From the NCBI RefSeq assembly GCF_002878395.1, contig NC_061121.1:18280993-18344992 (forward strand): a stretch of DNA of 64,000 nt, read 5' to 3'. Below, one piece after another: positions 25,233-36,240 of the stretch; positions within the stretch are counted from its first letter, which is position 1, and every line of letters starts with the position of its first letter. The position numbers were made by a program, and so were the translations under genes. The notes below the pieces were generated by a model. It did not search any database, was not told the DNA's origin, and worked only from the letters and a program-made list of their open reading frames with translations. Origin of the DNA: Capsicum annuum (taxonomy: Eukaryota > Streptophyta > Magnoliopsida > Solanales > Solanaceae).

Positions 25233-26163
25233 TTATTATAGTGTTTGGGTCATCGTGTATCGATTGACCAAATCATCTTATTTCATTTTGGTTCAGGTTT
25301 TTTTTTAAAGTTCTTAGAGGTTGGGCCCCTATCTATATTTGAGAGATTGTGCCTCGTCATGGTGTGACAGTGTATATCATATCAAAGAAGGTTTAGTGCT
25401 TACATCTCACTTTTGGAAGACTTTTCAAGAAAAGTTGGGAACTTAGGTTGATGTTTTCATAGCATTTCATCCCTACATAGATGGTCAATCCAAGGCTTCT
25501 ATTCAGGTCTGAGAGGATCGCTTTATTCTTATGTGATAGAATTTGGTAGTCAGTGGGAGCAATGTCAAACCTTGCAGAGTTCGAGTAGAATAATAGCTAC
25601 AATTCTTGTATTTATTTGGATCTTTTTGTGGCTTTGTTTTGGAGGAACTATTGCTCTACAATGGATTGATTTGGGGTTAATAATATTAGAACTCAAGGTA
25701 AGGACTTGCTTTGTGAGTAATTGAATAGAGTTCAGATCATTTTGGATTAACATTGAGCAACCCAGACTAGGCGGAAGTGTTATACATCTTGTAGACTTCA
25801 TGCATTAACATTTTGTATTGGTGATAATTTTTTCCTTCGAGTCACCCATGAAGGGTGTGATGAGTTTTTTGAAGAGGGAAAGCTTAGTCTCTAGTATATA
25901 GGCCCATTTGAGATTCTTTGGACTACTAGTAATATAGCGTATGCAATGACTTTTCCCTCATATTTATTAGTTTTCATCTAGTTTTTCCTGTTTCCAAGCT
26001 TTGATCTTATATTCTAGAAAAGTCTCATCTCAATCATTGGAATACAATTCAATTAGATGAGAGGTTGCATATTGTTTAGGAGTCTATCTCCATCGTGGCT
26101 AGGGATGTTAGGCGGTTGCATTCTAGATATAATTGATAGTTATGTTCCAATGGAGATATCGAC
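25233..26163 (+). pseudogene. Integrase core of older element H (left part)
   Basis: Plus-strand chromoviral integrase in drifting frames: SVWVIVYRLTKSSYF (first catalytic Asp changed to Tyr), the second-Asp region near 25370-25400, FHPYIDGQSKASIQV, the Asn-Asn-Ser region, and a decayed VGEV/GPFEIL segment near 25890-25920. Coding begins at the very first base after LTR B, so the upstream part of H lies beyond B, left of the window. The end (26120-26163) enters the chromodomain and stops at the insertion of element C. It resumes at 36125. Confidence 0.8.
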
Positions 26164-28578
26164 TGTAATGCCCTGAGTCTATACCCCAAAAGCTACATGG
26201 AGGTCATAATACCAAAGTACTACAAGCTAACACATGACTGGTACCTGGTGCAATAATTGAATTAAAATACTATAATATGTAGAAATTATCCAGAAACTTG
26301 CCATAAGGTTAAATACTGTAAAAAAAACTGTATATTGAAATCAGAAAACAACTGTCTGGAAAAACTATAGTCTGGAAAGCCTCTAAAATGTTTCAACTAT
26401 AGAGTTGATGGGACATGTCCCCAACTAACTCCATCTACTAAGAAGAATTGAAATAATGAAAATATTCATGTCCTCGAACCATGAGGACTCACCACTACTC
26501 TATCTGCTGAAAATCTATACTACTGAGGTTTCTTTAGAGCCTATTCATTGGAACCTATGATATAAGACATCATAGAAAAAAAGAAAAGCATATGTCAGTA
26601 ACTTGAATGTACTGGTATGCTCATGGGGTTCATGTAAATGAACAATACTAACTGAATAACAAGATTTTGACTGAATGAGAGTGCATGCATGAATACGTAA
26701 ACTGTAACTGAGATATGGTAATACTGCACACTGAGTTCTAACTACTGAGTAACTGATGTCTGAGTATACTAATACTGAGTAAGTATTTCTAATAGCCCTG
26801 AATCTAAAGAACTATCTGTGTTCTTTACTGAGCTGAGTGATAGTATTTGACAGTTCTAATTCTAAAGACTACGACTGAAACTGAGACTGTGGGGAGTAAT
26901 TATCTAACCGACATGACCCTTCTTCTTAATAGATTTGGGGTCCAACCTGTAACCCAATTTGGAAGGGTGTCAGTATCATGCAATGGGTAAATATACTGAT
27001 GGGATACCCTTATCTTGTAGGTACTTTGATAATAATGGTGGAACCCTCAACTAACAGGTTAAACCACTACACTAACCCTCACCTGGAAGGTTTGATGTCT
27101 CAACCTACGGTGGCTACATAGTTCTCAAATACAAGTATTGTTTCTAAGGATCACACCCTCTACTAGCATGTGAGCCCCCATCATTGGGTTCACTCGGTGT
27201 TGAATCCTACTTCCAACTGAATCGACGCAGATCTAATTCCCTAGTTCATACTAGGGTGGACTGAACTATTACTGATTGTACTATTTAACTGAATTGAATA
27301 CTACAGAGTTTACTTAGTCTTCCTGAGTTCTAAAATAGACTGGGAGTACTACTGATCGGGACATGACTGAGAATATTTTGTAACTATTGTTGGCTCTAGG
27401 TATATACCTAAATTTGTGGGTATTATTTACCCCAAGAACTCGATAGCATAAATAATAACAAAACGTGACAACTCTTAGATATATACAATAGTCAACTATT
27501 CATAATGAAATAAATGGAGGACTTTATCAAGCACTTGAAAGTCATGAACTTGTACATGGATAGAGATACATGCTATCATGTTATAGTACACTATTAAATT
27601 CACATAGGAAATCCAACAAACACCTATAAATCATAACTTTAGCATGGGAGTAATTTTAAACATGTAGTTCTAGAATGAGTTCATCTTAAGACACCTCATT
27701 GATCACAATCCACAATTTATATCGTTGGGCATTTTGACAAACACATGGAAGGCATAACATTATTCTTCGGCATGACCAATAAACTAATACATCTTGGCCA
27801 AGAATACAACCACATATTAACATAAATTCATGTAATTCGTAAAGATCGCAACTTGGAAGTCATACATCAACATCAACATGTTAAAAATTACACTCACAAC
27901 ATGGAAATCATAATTCATGTTTAAAAAGGGGATTCTTGAAATCCAAGGGTGGAAAGGAGCTTTTGATGACCACTTCAAATACCCATATTTCTTAATTTGG
28001 GAGGGTTGAAGTGATTTATTGATATTTAATTCTTGAAATTGATAAACCTAGGGCTTTTTCTTGAGAGAATTTTATGAGAAGAATGAGCAATTTTTTTATT
28101 TGGGGCTTTAAAGAAGTGTTATGGACCTATTGGGTGAAGGGAATTCACCCTTTTGCCTTAAAAATATAGATTTGGAATGACAAAATTACCCTATTCAGAC
28201 TGGCAAAGGCACCACGGGCTCTGGATTGGTGCTCTAAGTGAGGCACCGCAGTGCCTATCGCGGCTACCGCCAGGTAAAGAACTTGAAAGGGCATCGTGGG
28301 ATAATTGCAATGAGCTGCTATTTCAGGTTTCTAAACATACCCTTATGAAAGTCAAAAAATTCTGAAACTCACATGAGATGTACTATTGACTTCCCTTATC
28401 ATCAATCAACCTAAAAATCATCTTACTGAGGTCAGGAAGATCATAATTAAATTCATCGAAGTTTGGATGCCTTAGAAAATACTATGTTTTCATTCTAAGA
28501 TGATATTTTTCTAAATCTGGGACCCCTTATAGAGCTTTAAAAGGCTGAGTTAAGCTTTGGATTTTGTAGGGTCTTAAA
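26164..28578 (-). repeat. 3' LTR of element C
   Basis: TGTAATGCCCTGAGTC...GGGTCTTAAA, 2.4 kb. Carries the perfect palindrome GGGACATGTCCC at 26410-26421. Open frames within (for instance 28177-28365) are not coding. Confidence 0.9.
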
Positions 28579-28593
28579 TATCTCCCCCTTGGG
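28579..28593 (-). other. Polypurine tract of element C
   Basis: Minus strand CCCAAGGGGGAGATA immediately before the 3' LTR. Confidence 0.8.
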
Positions 28594-28909
28594 AATATTC
28601 GTCCTCAAATAAGACTAGCTTCACTAATAGTATTTATAGACTGAACCTACTTACTAGGAATGAACATCAGAGACATGATTATATGACTGACCTTACTGAT
28701 AAACTGAACATACATATATGATGCATGAGTATAAAACTGAGTTGGATTCATGGATGCATCACTGGGATTACGAATAATCTAAGTTTCTCATACAGAACAT
28801 GCATATCTAATGCGTGAATACATGACTGAACTGATTCATAAACATATGACTGAATATTCAATGTTAACTAATACCAAATTTATAATGGAAACCTGAGCAT
28901 GAAACTAGT

Positions 28910-30330
28910 AAGCTTAAGAAGAACTATCACCTTGAGGTGGGTCTAAGTTTCTGGACATAAGGTGAGGATACTTGGTCCGCATATCTGCTTCATCTTCCCA
29001 AGTAGCTCCCTCAATGGGCTAATTTTTCCAAACAACTTTAACTAGAGTAATATCTTCGTTCCTCAATATTTAAATCTAAAAATCAAGGATTTTGACTGGG
29101 ATCTCTTTATATGAGAGACTATTCTGAATAATGTATCCTCTACAGGGACTACAACTGTTGGTTCACCAATGTATTTCTTATGCAAGGAAATATGAATTAC
29201 TAAATGGACTGACACAAAATTGTAAGGAAACTCAAACTCGTATGCTACCTTTTTGAAATGGCTGAGAAATTAGTAAGGACCGATACATCGGCACTGAGTT
29301 TCCATTTGTTGCAAAACCTCTTCACTCCCTTCATAGGAGAGATTTTTCAATATATAAAGTCACCAGTATTGATTTCGATATCCTTTCTACTCACATCTAT
29401 ATATGATTTCTGTTAGCTCTAAGTTGTCTTAGGACTTTCTCTAATTAACTAAACTTTCTCTAGGGCATCAGATACTAGGTCAGGCCCTACCATAGTGGTA
29501 TCACCTACTTCAAACCAACCTATGGGAGATCTATATCCCCCCCCAATAAATAACCTCAAAAGGAGCCATCTTAATGCTTTGATGATAGTCTATGATATAT
29601 ACGAACTCAATAAAAGGAAAATGGTCATCCCAACTAACTTTAAAATAAATCGCACACACTCATAGCATATCTTCTAAAGTCTAGATGGTCCTTTCTTCTT
29701 GACTATTTGTCTAATGATGAAAGGTTGTACTAAGGTGAACTCGGGCTAAGATTCTTTTTGAATGCTTTCCAGAAATGAGAGGTGAACTGTGTACCTCTAT
29801 CTGAAATAATAGACAACGAAACTTCATGCAATCTGACCAGCTCTCTGACGTAGAGTTTGGCATAATCCTCAATCGAGGAAGAGTTATGAACTAGTAGGAA
29901 ATAAGCTTATTTGGTTATCCTATCTACAATGAGCCAAACTAAATTATGAGTACGGGTCAAGCCAGTCACAAAGTCAATGTTAAGCTCTTTCTACTTCCAA
30001 GTAGGAATTCATAACTACTGCATGGAACCACTAGGTTTCTAGTGCTTAATCTTTACCTGCTGATATGTTAAGCATTTATCCATAACTCTATAATATCTAT
30101 CTTCATCCCACTCCACTAATAAGTCTCCCACAAATTGCGGTACATCTTAGTGGCCTCTGTATGAATAGAGTAACGCGCACCATGCATCTCTACAAGAATT
30201 TTCTGCCACAAGTAATTTATGTCTGGCACACATAGATAGCCCTGGAAATACAACGCATCATCTCCCCTTTGGTAGAAAACCTCTACCTTCTTATATCTTG
30301 CCAACTCTTTCGACTTAACAAGACTTGGAT
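28910..30330 (-). pseudogene. Integrase and chromodomain of element C, broken
   Basis: Zinc-binding N-terminus at 30116-30304 (VEMHGARYSIHTEATKMYR). Core near 29680-30000: LIVDRITK and IISDRGTQFTSHFW keep both Asp residues, and QEERTI keeps the Glu, but stops lie between them. Chromodomain near 28940-29100 (PIEGATWEDEADM, TKYPHLMSRN). Reading needs several frame changes. Confidence 0.85.
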
Positions 30331-30337
30331 CTCTATC

Positions 30338-31830
30338 CTACTTTTCTTTTACATTAGAAACTAGGGAAGATCTTGAATAATTCTTAATCCACACACTAGT
30401 TTCTGCTGTGCAGAATAAGTGTATACTTAATCGGGTAAGATTATGGATTTTCTGAGCTAAATTTTTCTTATTATCCTCAACATAAGCAACACTACCCATA
30501 GATAGTCTACTGAGAGAATCAAGCACTATATTGGCTTTTCCCGGATGGTAAATAACACTTATGTCGTAATCTTTCAACAACTCTAACCACCTTCTCTGAA
30601 GGAGGTTATGATTTTTATGAGAGAATACATACTAGAAGTTATATGGTATAGGAACACATTAACATGCACACCATATAAATAGTGCCTCCAAATCTTTAAG
30701 GAAAAAACTATTGTTGCTAGCTCAAGAGCATGAGTGGGATAGTTTTTCTAATAGGAATTAAGTTGTCTGGAGGCATGGGCTATGACTTTACCTCTCTGCA
30801 TGGGGACACAACCACAACCTACTATGGATGCATCATAGTACATAAAAAAGCCATTAGAACCATCTGGTAAAGTCAAGACTGGGGCTGAGGTAAGTCGAGT
30901 CTTTACCTCTTGAAATATCTTTTCACAAGAATCTGACCACTAAAATTTGAATTTCTTCAGAGTCAATCTGAACCTAGGGTATGTAATGGATGAAAATCCC
31001 TTAACAAACCATCAGTAATAGCTGACCAAGCCTATGAAAATCCTAATATCTAATGGAGTGATAGGGTTGGTCTATTTTCTTACTGCTTCAGTCTTTTAGG
31101 AACAAATATAATGCTATCCCCAGAAACTACGTGACCAAGGAAAGCTACTGACTTTAACCAAAAATGGAAATTATTAAATTTGTCGAATAAATCATGGTTT
31201 CTAAGAGTCTACAATGCTATTCTGAGTGGTCTGCATGGTCATAATCATTGCAGGAGTAGACAATAATGTTATTTATGAAGACTATAATGAATATGTCCAG
31301 GTGTTGCTTAAACACATGGTTTATAAAGTCCACAAAGGTTCTTCAAGTCCATGAAATCTTCTAGGGCACTGGTAAGACCGAAGGATATAACTAAGAATTC
31401 AAAGTGACCATACTGAAATCTCAAAGCTATCTTCGATATGTTACATTCTCTAACTCTTAGCAGATGATAGCCTTATTTGAGGTCTATCTTAGAAAAATAA
31501 TTAGGCCCCTAATATTGGTAAAATAAGTCATAAATTCTTTGAAGTGGATACTTTTTCTTAACCGTGACTTTATTTAGCTAATGGTAATATATACATATCC
31601 TGAGAGAACTGTCTTTCTTAAACATAAATAAAATTGGTGTGCCCCACGGGGACGCACTGGGTCTGATGAATATCTTATTTAGAAGATCGTTCAACTATTA
31701 TTTTAAGTCTCTATGTTTTGCCGGTACTATTTTGTATAGAGGAATGGATATGGGCTGAGTATATGTAAGAAGATCAATTGCGAAATTAATTTCCCTTCAA
31801 GGATAATCTTTGGGGAAAAAATCTGGGAAC
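30338..31830 (-). pseudogene. Reverse transcriptase and RNase H of element C, broken
   Basis: RNase H and its tail near 30338-30920 (LPDGSNGFFMYYDAS, MQRGKVIAHASRQLNS, then ISVIYHPGKANIVLDSLSRL in the open part at 30338-30580). RT near 30950-31720 is full of stops. Its catalytic motif reads IVFINNIIVY near 31268, so both catalytic Asp residues are Asn. Connection segments such as LDIRIFIGLVSYY remain recognisable. Confidence 0.85.
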
Positions 31831-32340
31831 TGACATACTGCTGGTACTAATTCACTATTAGGGATTTCTCATATGGATTCCTAGAATCAAAAAAGATGGT
31901 AGACACATCCCTTAGATATCATTTTTTGTGCCCTTAGGTAGAAAATAATCTGACCCCTAAGTTCTAAAGTACTACCCCTCCACTCTAGTATGGGTTTATT
32001 CAGAAACTAAAACTACTCAATTTTGTTTCTGTAGTCGTCTAAGGACTAGCAGGAATGAAGCCAATCTATATCAAGAATGACATCAAAATTGGTCGTCTCT
32101 AATTTGACTAAATCTGCTGAAGAGACATTCTGAGATATCATAACCAGATGTTCCGATATACTCGTCGGGATATGATAGACTTACCCACTAGGGTAGAGAT
32201 TTAGAAAGGCTTTGCTAGAATTTTAGGAATAACTTTTTAGTCAATAGTTATATAAGGAGCAACAAAGTAGAAAGAAGATCCTGGATCTAGCAAAGCATAA
32301 ACATGTATATGGTAAACTTGTAACATACTAATTACCACAT
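31830..32340 (-). pseudogene. Protease of element C, broken
   Basis: LDPGSSFYFVAPYI near 32260-32300 keeps the DPGS motif. The rest of the protease domain down to about 31900 is interrupted by many stops, with only traces of the usual hydrophobic motifs. Confidence 0.7.
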
Positions 32341-33515
32341 TAAGAGAATTTTCCTGACACTATCAGAGCTGAAAAGCATAGAGTCTATTTTGGTGATGCC
32401 CACTTATGACACTAGATGAGGTACCCAGCTGGTTCGGGCAACTCAAATGAGCTGGAGGATGGTTACACTGACCCTAGGAACCAGAATGGGACAATATCTA
32501 GCTCTGTGGCATAGCTTGCCACATCTGAAACATACATCACTAATAATTCTATTGAAATCATGGTGGTTTGTACCACACTACTGGCGAAGAAGATTTCTTT
32601 GAACACTGCCCTGAGGTTTAGGTCCTAGGGCCCTATCCCTATTTTCGTATCTGAATTTCAAAACTAGAGCACTAGCTTAGGATAGTGCTGGACTTAAGGA
32701 TTTTTGATGAAACTGAGAATATTTTCCACCCTTTGACTTAGGTTGAGCAAAGTTGAAACTACCTATTCTAGCTCTCTTATTCTGCTTCTCTCCCTTCTTT
32801 TTATTTTGCTTGTATATCTACTGAGCATGGATCATCAGCCTAGCCAAGTCCATCTTAATAATCAACATTGTGGTCCAACTTTCTTTGAATTCACTATCAT
32901 TTACTCCAGACACAAACTTTCTCATCTTAGACATGTAATCTGCTACAATATGAGAAGTGTATCTAGATAGTTGAGTAAACATGAGAGAATAATCTTTCAA
33001 TATCATATTACCCTGCTTTAGATTGATAAACTCTAACATCTTAGCTTTTCTTAGCTTTAGGGGAAAGAATCTATCTAGAAAAGAAGTAGTAAACTTCTCC
33101 CATTTTATGGGCCTGTATCTAAGGCCCTTTCTACTTTCAACTATTTAAATGATGAGTGAGCCACATCCTACAACTGATATGTAGCTAGGTTAGCAATTTC
33201 ACTAGTTGTCACCCAGATGATACCTGTAACTTTTTACAATTGATCAAGAAATTCCTAAAGGTCCTCGTCTGACTTAGACTAAGTAAAAGATGAAGGATTC
33301 ATTTCGGTGAAGTGTCGAATCCTTGCGGCAGAAGTATTGGCCATTGGGTTGGCCAAACTAATAACTGGACATTTATTCTAGGATACTGCAGAATGAGCTA
33401 TGGTGGTGAAATCTGCTCTGTATTCAATGTAGGAGACATGTTCATCTAGAAGATCTTGATAGATTAGCTGAGGTACTGACTAGTTTCCTGTTTCTCTACT
33501 CTTAGTTTTTTTAGA
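32340..33515 (-). pseudogene. Gag of element C, broken
   Basis: Expected start near 33515, but the codon reads ATA and the following bases are shifted. Capsid pieces follow, including 32818-33039 (LKDYSLMFTQLSRYTSHIVA). The zinc knuckle near 32500-32545, CFRCGKLCHRARYC, keeps the full CX2CX4HX4C pattern. Numerous stops make it inactive. Confidence 0.82.
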
Positions 33516-33723
33516 GGTATATTCTGTAAATAATAGAGAAACTCGAATTAGACAAAGATTTTACTTGGAGTTCATGCTCACTTTCATGACATGAATACAT
33601 AAAGAAGGGAAACCATTCCTAAAATATCTTGTAGCCTCCTAACATAACTGTGGTCTGCTAAGCACCCATGCACAATACTCTACTAGATGTAGCTTTAAGA
33701 TTTCCTAGGACACTGTTGAACCT

Positions 33724-33742
33724 TAGGATCTGATATCAAGTT
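33724..33742 (-). other. Primer-binding site, tRNA-iMet type (element C)
   Basis: Minus strand AACTTGATATCAGATCCTA: 11 of 13 matches to TGGTATCAGAGCC, next to the LTR end. Confidence 0.85.
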
Positions 33743-36124
33743 TGTAACACCCCGAGTCTGTACTGCGGACACTGCACGATACTCATAATACGGAAGGACC
33801 ACAATCTAATGCATGACTGGTACCTACTGAAATAACTAAATCAAAATAATATAATATGAAAAAGTTAGGTAAAAAATTTTCATAAGGTTCGATACTGTAT
33901 ATTTAAATCTAAAAACAACTTTCAGAAAATACTCTTCTCTGTAAAGCCTCTAAACTATCTAAACTGTAGATTTGATGGGACATGTCCCTAACTAACTCCA
34001 TCTATAGAAAAATAATTGAAGTAATAAAAATAATCTTGTTCTTAAACTATGAGGACCCACCACTAATCTATCGAGAATCTGTACTACTAAGGGTACTCTA
34101 ATGCTCATGCAACAGAACCTATGATATAAGATATCATAATGTTAAATAAAAGCATGTATCAATACTTTGACTATACAGGTTTGCTCAGTAAGATATGATA
34201 AAATGCATAGGTTCATGTGCATGAACAATACTAACTGAAAAATAAGAGTAGGACTAAATAAAAGTACATGCATGAATATGTAAACTATAACTGATATCAT
34301 TCTAACACTGAACACAGAGTTCTGATGACTAAGTAACTGACAATTGATATCTTAAGAAATATCTGAGTTCTTCACTGAGTTGTATGACTATATTTGACAG
34401 TCCTGATTCTGAAGATTGAGACTAAAACTAAGACTATGGAAAGTAATCATCTAACTTAAATACTCTATTTTTTTAATAGATTTGGTATACAACCTATAAC
34501 CCAGTTGGAAAGGTGTCAGTACCATTCCATGGGTAAAGGCATTGAAGATATACCCTTATCTAGCTGGTACTCTAATGAGAATGGTGGATCCCTCAATTGA
34601 CCGGTTAAAAAACCTCCTCAACCCTCACCTGACAGGTTTGATGTATCAATCATTGCTGGCTACATAGTTCTAGAATATAAAGATAGCTTCTAAGGATCCC
34701 ACCTGCTACTGGAAGGTGAGCCCACATCCTTGGGTTTACTTGGTATTTAATTCTAATCCATATTGAATAGACATTGAGCTGATTCCCTAGTTCAATACTA
34801 GGCTGGACTTAACTGTTACTGATTGTACTATTTAACTGAATTGAATACTACTAAGTTTACTGATTCTTCTTGAGTTCTGAAACTGACTAATAGTCCTACT
34901 GATCATGACATGACTGAGACTATTCTTTAACTGATGCTAGATCTAGGTATACAGATAAATCATCAAGTATTAAATACACCCAGGACTCGATAGCATAAAT
35001 TATAACAAGACATGATAACTCTTGGATGCATAAAATAGTCAACTATTCATAATGCATAAATAGAGAACTTTATCAAGCACTTGAAAGTCATAAAGTTGTA
35101 CATGGATAGAGATACTTGATGTTATGTCATGGTACACTATTAAATTCACATATCAAATCCAATAAACATTTTTAAAGCACAACTTTAACATGGAAGTAAT
35201 TTTTAACATGTACTTCTAGCATGCGCTCATATTAAGACCACTCATGATCACAAGGCACAATTAATTCACTTGGGCATATTGAAAAACACATGGGAGACAT
35301 AACTTTATGCTTAGGCATGAACAATAAACTAATACATCTTGGCCATATTAATCAATCAAATTTCAAAGAATACAACCTACATGCAAACATAAATTCATGA
35401 AATTCGAAAAGATATCAACATGAAAATTATACAACAACGTCAACATGTGAATAATTTAACCCAAAATATGGAAATCATAATTCATGCTTTAAAAATAGGA
35501 TTCTTGAACTCCAAGGGTAAAAGAGACCCTTGGATGAACACTTCACATACCAGAACTTCTAAATTTGTGAGGGTTGAAGTGAGTTCTTGGGATTCAATTC
35601 TTGAATTTGATAAACCTAGGGCTTTAATCCTATGTTATGAAGCTATGGGGATTTAGTCCTATGTTATGGACCTATGGGGTGAAAGGAATTGACCCTTTAG
35701 TCCTTAAAAATGAGGAGTTTGAATGAAGAAACTACCCCAACCAAACTGGTCAGGGCATCGCGGCCACTGGAGCACTGTTCTAGTTGAGGCATTGTGGTGC
35801 CCATCGCGGCTACCCCTAGGTAATGCATTGTGAAGGGCACGGTAGGATAATCATCCTGAGCTATTATTTTGGGATTCTACACATGCCCTTACACATGTCT
35901 ACACATTTTGAAACTCAGCCAAGATGTAATATAGACTTCCCTGATCACGAATCACCTTAGTAATCAACTTACTATGTTTTGGAAGGTCATATTTAAATTC
36001 GTCAAAGTTTGGAGGCCTTAGAAAAAACAAAGTCCTCATTCTTAGCTGAAGTTTTTCTAAGTCTAGAACCCTTTATCAAGCTTTAAAAGGCTGATTTAAG
36101 CATTGAATTTAATGGGTTCTTACA
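33743..36124 (-). repeat. 5' LTR of element C
   Basis: TGTAACACCCCGAGTC...GGGTTCTTACA, 2.38 kb, partner of 26164-28578. Palindrome GGGACATGTCCC at 33977-33988. Confidence 0.92.
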
Positions 36125-36240
36125 TCAACCTATTTATTAGGCTACATTTTACCTATAGATAAAGTCAATTATTATTTTTCGTTGTCCTTATCCCTAACTT
36201 TTTGAAGTATTAGGAAATTATTTGCCATTAGTTTGTGCAT
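36125..36240 (+). pseudogene. Chromodomain end of element H (right part)
   Basis: Joining 26163 to this point and dropping one copy of the duplication, the frame reads FQWRYRPIY then a stop, ATFYL, matching the VQWRHRPxEEATWE pattern that ends these integrases. A decayed tail (RCPYP...LFEVLG) follows to about 36210. This is strong evidence that C inserted inside the chromodomain codons of H. Confidence 0.7.

Larger units (their letters stand above)
26164..36124 (-). mobile_element. Element C: Ty3/gypsy chromovirus, degenerate
   Basis: Minus-strand element with LTRs at 26164-28578 and 33743-36124, primer site, gag, protease, RT/RNase H and integrase/chromodomain. Flanks read TCGAC (26159-26163) and TCAAC (36125-36129), a target duplication differing by one G-to-A change consistent with CpG decay. 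The insertion splits the chromodomain of H. The internal region is 5.2 kb with many stops. Total length is 9.96 kb. Confidence 0.9.

Noticed and set aside
25533..25801. Overlapping open frames on both strands as a small gene
   Set aside because: The region corresponds to the decayed integrase of H in another frame; the opposite-strand frame is a shadow.
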